The position numbers and the translations under genes were made by a program. From an uncultured Oscillospiraceae bacterium (GTDB lineage: Bacteria; Bacillota; Clostridia; Oscillospirales; Oscillospiraceae), in contig CAKUMO010000002.1 of NCBI GenBank assembly GCA_934667815.1, forward strand, positions 1 to 64,000: a stretch of DNA of 64,000 nucleotides, written 5' to 3'. Shown one piece after another: positions 59,197 through 64,000 of the stretch (the first letter of the stretch is position 1; each line of letters begins with the position of its first letter). The notes under the pieces were generated by a model. That model did not search any database and was not told the DNA's origin. It was given only the letters and a program-made list of their open reading frames with translations.

Positions 59197-59791
59197 AAAA
59201 TTTCTTTAAAAACGTCCGGCGGTGGATGGGACACGGGCCATACTTGCGCAGTGCTTCATAATGTGCTTTTGTGCCGTACCCCTTGTGAATATCGAAACCG
59301 TATTCCGGATAGAGCTTCGCCTGCTCTAGCATAAAATCGTCCCGCGTGACCTTGGCTAAAATCGACGCGGCTGCAATGTTCGCACTCAGGCTGTCGCCCT
59401 TGACAATCGTCCGCACCGGCAGACCAAAGTCCGTCTCGCGGTTCCCGTCGATCAGTGCGATGGACGGCTGTATGGAAAGCTGCGCAAGCGCACGCCGCAT
59501 AGCAAGAAACGTCGCCTGCAAAATATTGATCTCGTCGATTTCCTGCTCGGTGGCAAAGGCGATACCGTAGGTTACGGCCTGCGCGATGATCTCGTCAAAG
59601 AGGGCGCGGCGGCGTTTATCCGAGAGCTTTTTCGAGTCGTTCAGGCCCTCGATCTCCAAATCGCGCGGCAAAACGACTGCAGCGGCGCACACAGGCCCCG
59701 CCAGAGGGCCGCGCCCCGCCTCGTCGATGCCGCAGACAATTTCAAAGCCTTCGTCATAACAGATATGTTCATAATTCCAAAGATCAGACAT
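59186..59791 (-). CDS. rnhB: ribonuclease HII
   Basis: A 201-residue enzyme that removes RNA from RNA-DNA hybrids. CGIDEAGRGPLAGPVCAAAV holds the first acidic pair, and the later ALIDGNRE and GYGTKAHYEAL complete the family pattern. A short N-terminal extension (MSDLWNYEHICYDEG) is normal for clostridial members. Confidence 0.95.
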   Translation of the reverse strand: MSDLWNYEHICYDEGFEIVCGIDEAGRGPLAGPVCAAAVVLPRDLEIEGLNDSKKLSDKRRRALFDEIIAQAVTYGIAFATEQEIDEINILQATFLAMRRALAQLSIQPSIALIDGNRETDFGLPVRTIVKGDSLSANIAAASILAKVTRDDFMLEQAKLYPEYGFDIHKGYGTKAHYEALRKYGPCPIHRRTFLKKFYAE

Positions 59792-59802
59792 ATGTTTCTC
59801 CC

Positions 59803-60030
59803 TTAATCCGGCGTAAAGCTCAGCCGCTGGCGCAGGCCGTCGGCCACAATGTCGTAAATGATCGCGCCATCGTCGCGGACGGTCTTTTCGACCGTAACCT
59901 CCGCGCCCTTGCAGTAGACGCGGGCGACGGCGTCGGTGTCATCCGTCTCGACCTCAGAGACAAAAACATCGCGCATCTGGTTATTGGCACAGAGATTAAA
60001 AATCTCGCGGATCAGCTCATAGCTCTGCAT
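59803..60030 (-). CDS. small hypothetical protein between rbgA and rnhB
   Basis: A 75-residue acidic protein starting MQSYELIREIFNLCANNQMRDVFVSEVETDD. ATG 60030 follows GGAGGTG and overlaps the end of rbgA by 14 bases. It looks like a compact alpha-beta fold. A small gene sits in this place in many Clostridia. No function can be assigned. Confidence 0.75.
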   Translation of the reverse strand: MQSYELIREIFNLCANNQMRDVFVSEVETDDTDAVARVYCKGAEVTVEKTVRDDGAIIYDIVADGLRQRLSFTPD

Positions 60031-60889
60031 CCTCGGGCACCTCCAGCGTAAAACGGCCGATCTTGCAGCTGCGGTATTCCTCAAGCAGCACGCGCGCCAT
60101 GCGCTCGGTGTCGATCTCACCGCGCGAGAGCAAGAAACCGCGGCGGCGACCGGCCTCGGTCAGAAGATCATAGCCCGTTGCGTCCGCCTCCGGCTCGAGC
60201 TTGTAACGCGTGCGCAGCGCATCCGGATAGCGCCGCCAGAGCATGGCGATCAAATGGCAGGCAAGCGTCTCCACATCCAGGATATCGTCCTTGACCGCAC
60301 CGGTATAGGCCAGTCTGCGGCCGACCTCCTCGTCGTCAAATTTCGGCCAGAGGATGCCCGGCGTATCCAGCAGGAGCAGTCCCCTGTCCACCGTGACCCA
60401 CTGCTTGCCGCGCGTCACGCCGGGGCGGTTTTCCGCCTTGGCGCCCTTGCGCCCGGCGATTTGATTGATAAAGGTCGATTTGCCGACGTTCGGAATGCCG
60501 ACAATCATCAGCTTGAGCGGACGTCCGGTCTGGCCTTTTTCCGCGTAGCGCTGCAATTTCTCCGCTAAAAGCGCCCGCACCGCCGGGACAAAGCGGTCGA
60601 TGCCCTTGCGGCTCTTGCAGTCCGTGCAGACGACCGCTGCGCCCTGTGCACGGAAATAGTCGCTCCAAACCGCCGTCATTGCCGGGTCAGCGAGGTCGAT
60701 ACGGTTCAAAATGACCATGCGCGGCTTGCTGCCGCAAAGCGCCGCAATGTCCGGGTTGCGGCTGGAATACGGAATGCGCGCATCCACCAGCTCGCACACC
60801 GCGTCCACCAGCTTGAGGTTGGCCTCCATCTGGCGGCGCGTTTTGGTCATGTGGCCGGGATACCACTGGATGCTCATGCGGTCATCCAT
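60017..60889 (-). CDS. rbgA: ribosome biogenesis GTPase YlqF/RbgA
   Basis: A 290-residue circularly permuted GTPase for late 50S assembly. The motif order is G4 (LNRIDL), G5, G1 (GIPNVGKST), G3 (DTPGILWP), as in RbgA. The N-terminal IQWYPGHMTKTRRQM is the family signature. ATG 60889 is favoured (TGATG overlap with lepB; GTG 60892 also possible), with GGAGG 9 bases upstream. Confidence 0.95.
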   Translation of the reverse strand: MDDRMSIQWYPGHMTKTRRQMEANLKLVDAVCELVDARIPYSSRNPDIAALCGSKPRMVILNRIDLADPAMTAVWSDYFRAQGAAVVCTDCKSRKGIDRFVPAVRALLAEKLQRYAEKGQTGRPLKLMIVGIPNVGKSTFINQIAGRKGAKAENRPGVTRGKQWVTVDRGLLLLDTPGILWPKFDDEEVGRRLAYTGAVKDDILDVETLACHLIAMLWRRYPDALRTRYKLEPEADATGYDLLTEAGRRRGFLLSRGEIDTERMARVLLEEYRSCKIGRFTLEVPEDAEL

Positions 60890-61506
60890 CACGAAACGCC
60901 TCCGATGCGGCTGAAATCGCGGTGGCCGTCGTCGTCCTTTCCCGGGAAAAGCACGAACAGCACGCGCCCGAGCACCTGACTTTTCTCAATCTGCCCAATG
61001 CGCTCATAGCGGCTGTCAGCAGAATGGTTGCGGTTGTCGCCCATGACGAAAATGCAATTTTTCGAGACAGTAAACGGAAAACTCACCGTTGGATAGCTCG
61101 GCTGGAGCATTTCCTCATTGATGTAATCCTCTTGCAGCGGCACGCCGTCCACGTAGACTGTACCGCGGCCTGTATCGTCATATAAAACATCGACCGTCTG
61201 ACCCTCCGTTGCGATCACACGCTTGACGATGGGCGCACCGTTGTCAAAGCTCTGTTTGCGTGCGACGATGATGTCGCCCTGCTCCAGATCTCCCATCAGA
61301 AAATTGCTGAGCAGAGCCACATAGTCGCCATCTTGCAGCGTCTGACGCATGGATGGCCCGGAAACGCCGACCAAACGGAGGACAAACACGAAAAACAGCG
61401 TGATCCCGGCAAGAATATAAACAAGATCGTGCAAAAGTGCGTATACATCGCGCAACGGCCCGCCCTTCTGTGCTTTCTTGCGGACGGGTTGCATATTTTT
61501 ATCCAT
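60889..61506 (-). CDS. lepB: signal peptidase I
   Basis: A 205-residue membrane protease that removes Sec signal peptides. One N-terminal helix (about 29-47), catalytic Ser52 in VSGPSMRQTL and Lys95 in IVKRVIA, and the late FVMGDNRNHSADSR box. ATG 61506 follows AAAGGAG. First gene of the operon lepB-rbgA-hyp-rnhB-yraN-dipeptidase-phosphoesterase. Confidence 0.95.
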   Translation of the reverse strand: MDKNMQPVRKKAQKGGPLRDVYALLHDLVYILAGITLFFVFVLRLVGVSGPSMRQTLQDGDYVALLSNFLMGDLEQGDIIVARKQSFDNGAPIVKRVIATEGQTVDVLYDDTGRGTVYVDGVPLQEDYINEEMLQPSYPTVSFPFTVSKNCIFVMGDNRNHSADSRYERIGQIEKSQVLGRVLFVLFPGKDDDGHRDFSRIGGVS

Positions 61507-61555
61507 CGCCGTCTCCTTTCCGCCGCGCCTGCGGCATGATATCCCATTTTGCGTT

Positions 61556-61584
61556 ATTATACACCACCGTGGCGCAGAAATAAA
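61556..61584 (-). promoter_or_regulatory. promoter of the lepB operon
   Basis: On the minus strand TATAAT (complement of 61556-61561) with TTTATT 17 bases upstream as a weak -35. It lies between the preceding terminator and lepB. Confidence 0.55.
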
Positions 61585-61590
61585 GAGCAA

Positions 61591-61623
61591 AAACCGCTGC
61601 GGGGAAAATTTCCGCAGCGGTTT
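61591..61623 (-). terminator. terminator of the sugar isomerase-like gene
   Basis: A perfect 12-bp stem (61591-61602 with 61612-61623), followed on the minus strand by TTTTTGCTCTTTATTT. Confidence 0.9.
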
Positions 61624-61628
61624 CAGAT

Positions 61629-62492
61629 TCAGCAGGCGTCAAACATTGCAGCGAGCTTACGCGCAGCCTTTGCCATGTCACGCAGTCCATCGGAAACGGT
61701 ATCGGCATTGAAAGCGCACAGATACGAATCGGCCTCCAGCGTGAAATAACCCTGATAATCGATTTCTTTCAGCGCCTTGACCACGGCCTCAAAGTCGATC
61801 TGCATGGAAAACGGGATCTGGTGAGAATCGTGCCAGCGATCGTTGTCATGCAGATGCAGAGCGGTAAGACGCTTGCCAAGCGCATGGATCATTTCGACCG
61901 CAGAGGTATTCAAGCCCTTCATTTCCGCATGACCGATGTCAAGGCAAGCGGTCAAATAGTCGTCGTTCACCGCGTCGAGATGCTCGTTGAAGCTCTCGGG
62001 CGTTGCACAGGCGGCAAAAATCGCGTGATCTTCTTTCCAATCCCAGCACCACATATTTTCTGCCGCGATCTTCACGCCGCAGGACTTTGCAAAGGGCAAA
62101 AGCTCGAAATACATCTCGGCGTTCTCCTGTGCGCCCACGTAATTGTCCGGATGGACAATACAGATCTCGCCGCCGGCCTCAGCCGTGCATTCGATGGCAC
62201 GCTTAAAATGATCCCGAATGTCCTTGACATCCGCCGGAAACGGTGCGTGCGACTGATTGCAGACGATACCGTTGTCAAGCCCGATTTTCTTCAGCTCGCG
62301 TGCAAATTTCAGGTAGTCGCCGGAGCGTAGCGGATGTCCGTTTTCCATGACCGTGTGATTGTCCCAATCATACTGTGCCATGGCGAACATGGAAAAATCC
62401 CATGCGTCAAAGCCAGCCTTGGCAATCAGCTCGACCGCCTTGTGTTCCCCAACGATGCGCGATGCAGAACCGATCTCCGTCGAGATTTTCAT
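61629..62492 (-). CDS. sugar phosphate isomerase/epimerase family protein (TIM barrel)
   Basis: A 287-residue AP endonuclease-2/xylose isomerase-type barrel. Metal-site residues are in HPDNYVGAQEN, AAENMWCWD, LDIGHAEMKG, LHLHDNDRWHD and TLEAD. Relatives act on sugars or inositols. The closest context gives no pathway. ATG 62492 follows AGAGGA; a consensus promoter is just upstream. It is monocistronic. Confidence 0.88.
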   Translation of the reverse strand: MKISTEIGSASRIVGEHKAVELIAKAGFDAWDFSMFAMAQYDWDNHTVMENGHPLRSGDYLKFARELKKIGLDNGIVCNQSHAPFPADVKDIRDHFKRAIECTAEAGGEICIVHPDNYVGAQENAEMYFELLPFAKSCGVKIAAENMWCWDWKEDHAIFAACATPESFNEHLDAVNDDYLTACLDIGHAEMKGLNTSAVEMIHALGKRLTALHLHDNDRWHDSHQIPFSMQIDFEAVVKALKEIDYQGYFTLEADSYLCAFNADTVSDGLRDMAKAARKLAAMFDAC

Positions 62493-62519
62493 GGTTATGT
62501 CCTCTTTCGTTTTTACATG

Positions 62520-62548
62520 ATTATAGTTCTGCGCGGCTGCATTGTCAA
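62520..62548 (-). promoter_or_regulatory. consensus SigmaA promoter of the sugar isomerase-like gene
   Basis: On the minus strand perfect TTGACA (complement of 62543-62548), 17-base spacer and perfect TATAAT (complement of 62520-62525). Confidence 0.88.
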
Positions 62549-62555
62549 GCAAATT

Positions 62556-62584
62556 CGGCGGCCGAAAGTTTCATTCGGCCGCCG
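62556..62584 (-). terminator. terminator of the surface protein gene
   Basis: A perfect 11-bp stem (62556-62566 with 62574-62584), 8 bases after the stop at 62592 on the minus strand, followed by AATTTGCTT. Confidence 0.8.
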
Positions 62585-62591
62585 ATGGGGC

Positions 62592-64000
62592 TTATTTCTT
62601 TCCTTTCCTGCGCAGCACGAGCAGCAACACGATTGCCGCTGCCAGCAGTGCGCCGCCGCTGATGCAGAGTACCGTGATCCAGGTTTCCATACTGCTTTCA
62701 TCGCCGGTCGTGGGTGTCGCGGGCTTGAGCTTCGCAATCACGGTTTCCTCTTTCGTGATCTCCTGCGTCAGCTCTTTGTCGCGGAAATACTTACCGCAGG
62801 CTGCGCAGTACCAATATTCCATATTGCCTTCTGTCTTAACGGTCGCGTCCTTTGCATCGACATGACGTAGGTCGGCGTGATGGTTCGACGCCAACTCACC
62901 GTATTTTTCATGGCACACCTCACACTCGGCAGGAGAAACGCAGGTGGCTTCGCCTCCCTTGTGGCCCTCGGCGGGGATTTCCTGCCCCACTGCGAGCAGT
63001 GCATTGCAGCCCTTGCAATAGGTATCGCCGGTGTAGCCGTTTACGGTGCAGGTCGCAGGCTTTTCATCACGCAGCTCCGTGCCGCCGGTATGCTTTTCTG
63101 GTGCGAGCTGACCGTATTCGCTGCCGCAGATTTCGCAGGCCGCAAGCGTATGGCAAGTGGCCTCGCCCCCGGTGTGCACGCATTCATAGCCGCACTCGGT
63201 GCAAATACCGTTCTCCCACTCGTGAGGCTCCTGTGCAATTGCAGCGGCCCCACAGCAGGGATATTTTTTCTCATGCGTCGTGGCGGTCGTTATCCAGACG
63301 GCTGTCTCTGTATGGGCATCAGGTGCCAGCGCTCCATAGGGCTGCCCGCAGATTTCGCAAACGGCCTTGTCCGTGCAGGTAGCCTTGCCGCCCCTGTGCT
63401 CGCATCCGTAGCCGCATTCGGAGCACACGCCATTCGCCCATTCATGCGGCTCCTCTGCAACAACGACTGCGCCGCAGCAGAGATATTTCTTTTCGTGAGT
63501 CGTGGACGTGCGCGTCCAATCGCTGCCCTTGACATGGTTCTGCGGGTTCAGAACACCGTACTGCTCGCCGCAGCGCTCGCAGACCGCGCGTTCAAGACAG
63601 GTGGCCTCGCCGCCGGAGCAATTTGCCTTGTCAATGTGGGCTTTGTCGAGTGTGCAGACGCGGCTGTGCGTGCCGTCTCCATTGCCGGCCCATGCGCCCC
63701 ACGGATGCTCGGCAAGCACGGTAACTTCAGTGGAAACATCTTTGAATATGAAGCCTTCCACCGTTTTTGCAGCGATCTCGATCGTGACACGGCCTTCCGT
63801 CTGGAAGTACGAATACGGCAGGATAACACGATAACTGCCGTCCGGATTCCGGAGAATGTCCTCGGGATCGAGTTCACTGCCGCGCATTCCCGTGTCATAG
63901 CTCACGAACATGAGCGTGCAGCCCGCAGGGACGGTGAAGCTTACTGCCAGATCGGTCTGGGGGCAGATCTGCTCGGGCAGATTCACGATGCTGTGCGGGA
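62592..64000 (-). CDS. Cys-rich repeat surface protein with C-terminal wall/membrane anchor, N-terminus outside the window
   Basis: The frame is open to the right edge, so the N-terminus is missing; about 469 residues are visible. After a beta-rich region come tandem modules of about 45-55 residues with the pattern H.GG.ATC...A.C..CG..YG (for example GGEATCLERAVCERCGEQYG and GGKATCTDKAVCEICGQPYG), at least four, alternating with KKYxCCGA and ECGYxC segments. The C-terminus has PTTGD, a hydrophobic helix (WITVLCISGGALLAAAIVLLLVL) and RRKGKK, a sortase-type or membrane anchor. Such repeats are frequent in surface proteins of gut Firmicutes; ligand unknown. Confidence 0.82.
   Translation of the reverse strand, partial: PHSIVNLPEQICPQTDLAVSFTVPAGCTLMFVSYDTGMRGSELDPEDILRNPDGSYRVILPYSYFQTEGRVTIEIAAKTVEGFIFKDVSTEVTVLAEHPWGAWAGNGDGTHSRVCTLDKAHIDKANCSGGEATCLERAVCERCGEQYGVLNPQNHVKGSDWTRTSTTHEKKYLCCGAVVVAEEPHEWANGVCSECGYGCEHRGGKATCTDKAVCEICGQPYGALAPDAHTETAVWITTATTHEKKYPCCGAAAIAQEPHEWENGICTECGYECVHTGGEATCHTLAACEICGSEYGQLAPEKHTGGTELRDEKPATCTVNGYTGDTYCKGCNALLAVGQEIPAEGHKGGEATCVSPAECEVCHEKYGELASNHHADLRHVDAKDATVKTEGNMEYWYCAACGKYFRDKELTQEITKEETVIAKLKPATPTTGDESSMETWITVLCISGGALLAAAIVLLLVLRRKGKK

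Noticed and set aside
62592..64000. CRISPR-like periodicity in the repeat protein region
   Set aside because: The period is about 150 bp, repeats are degenerate and in frame with Cys-rich protein modules; no short identical repeats with unique spacers occur here or elsewhere in the window.

Overview
The window is chromosomal DNA from a moderately GC-rich, endospore-forming member of the Firmicutes, most likely class Clostridia and probably the Oscillospirales. The evidence is the complete eight-gene spoIIIA cluster, an uninterrupted sigK, a gerW-type gene, the clostridial IspH-ribosomal protein S1 fusion, the scpA-scpB-gerW-dac-rlu-cmk-plsC gene order, and consensus SigmaA promoters with GGAGG ribosome binding sites. 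The family and genus placement is inference; no rRNA gene is present.

Layout. 1-9 kb: the 3' end of an IS transposase, a polysaccharide deacetylase flanked by two copies of one terminator hairpin, tRNA-Val, a flavodoxin, a membrane protein plus XerD, a YqeG phosphatase-PepP aminopeptidase fusion, efp, a CD1247-domain zinc-ribbon protein and a minimal OadG/OadB-like sodium pump pair. 9-15 kb: a + strand run of a WecG/TagA glycosyltransferase, a thymidylate-kinase-like protein, a DJ-1 protein, MltG and a U32 tRNA-hydroxylation protein, then a MarR regulator with a TauE/SafE exporter. 15-20 kb: an ADP-ribosylglycohydrolase pseudogene, a HAD phosphatase, a second Xer recombinase, an AraC regulator divergent from a nucleoside hydrolase, and an MTA/SAH nucleosidase. 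20-22.5 kb is the accessory part: two tRNA-Ser genes, then three small genes that look virion-derived, the first cut by an ISL3-family transposase remnant. 22.5-28 kb: aminotransferase, LTA-synthase-like sulfatase, and two tandem COG0523-type metal GTPases, one with a striking His/Asp/Cys linker.

28-64 kb is almost entirely on the minus strand and is conserved housekeeping and sporulation core: DUF5662, sigK, ispA, xseBA, a TsaD-like paralogue, nusB and asp23; spoIIIAA-AH behind a SigmaE-like -10; ispH-rpsA, plsC, cmk, an HI0933-type flavoprotein, a MurR/RpiR regulator, rluB, a D,D-carboxypeptidase, gerW, scpB and scpA; purB and purA; engB, lon, clpX, clpP and tig; a lepB-rbgA-rnhB-yraN-dipeptidase-phosphoesterase operon; a sugar isomerase-like protein; and a Cys-rich repeat surface protein running off the right edge.

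No CRISPR array, rRNA, complete prophage, toxin-antitoxin or restriction system was seen. The least explained items are the IS-broken virion-like trio, the paired metallochaperone GTPases, the YqeG-PepP fusion with an internal ribosome binding site, and the nested inverted repeats downstream of the AraC gene. All family assignments are from reading the sequence; no database search was run.
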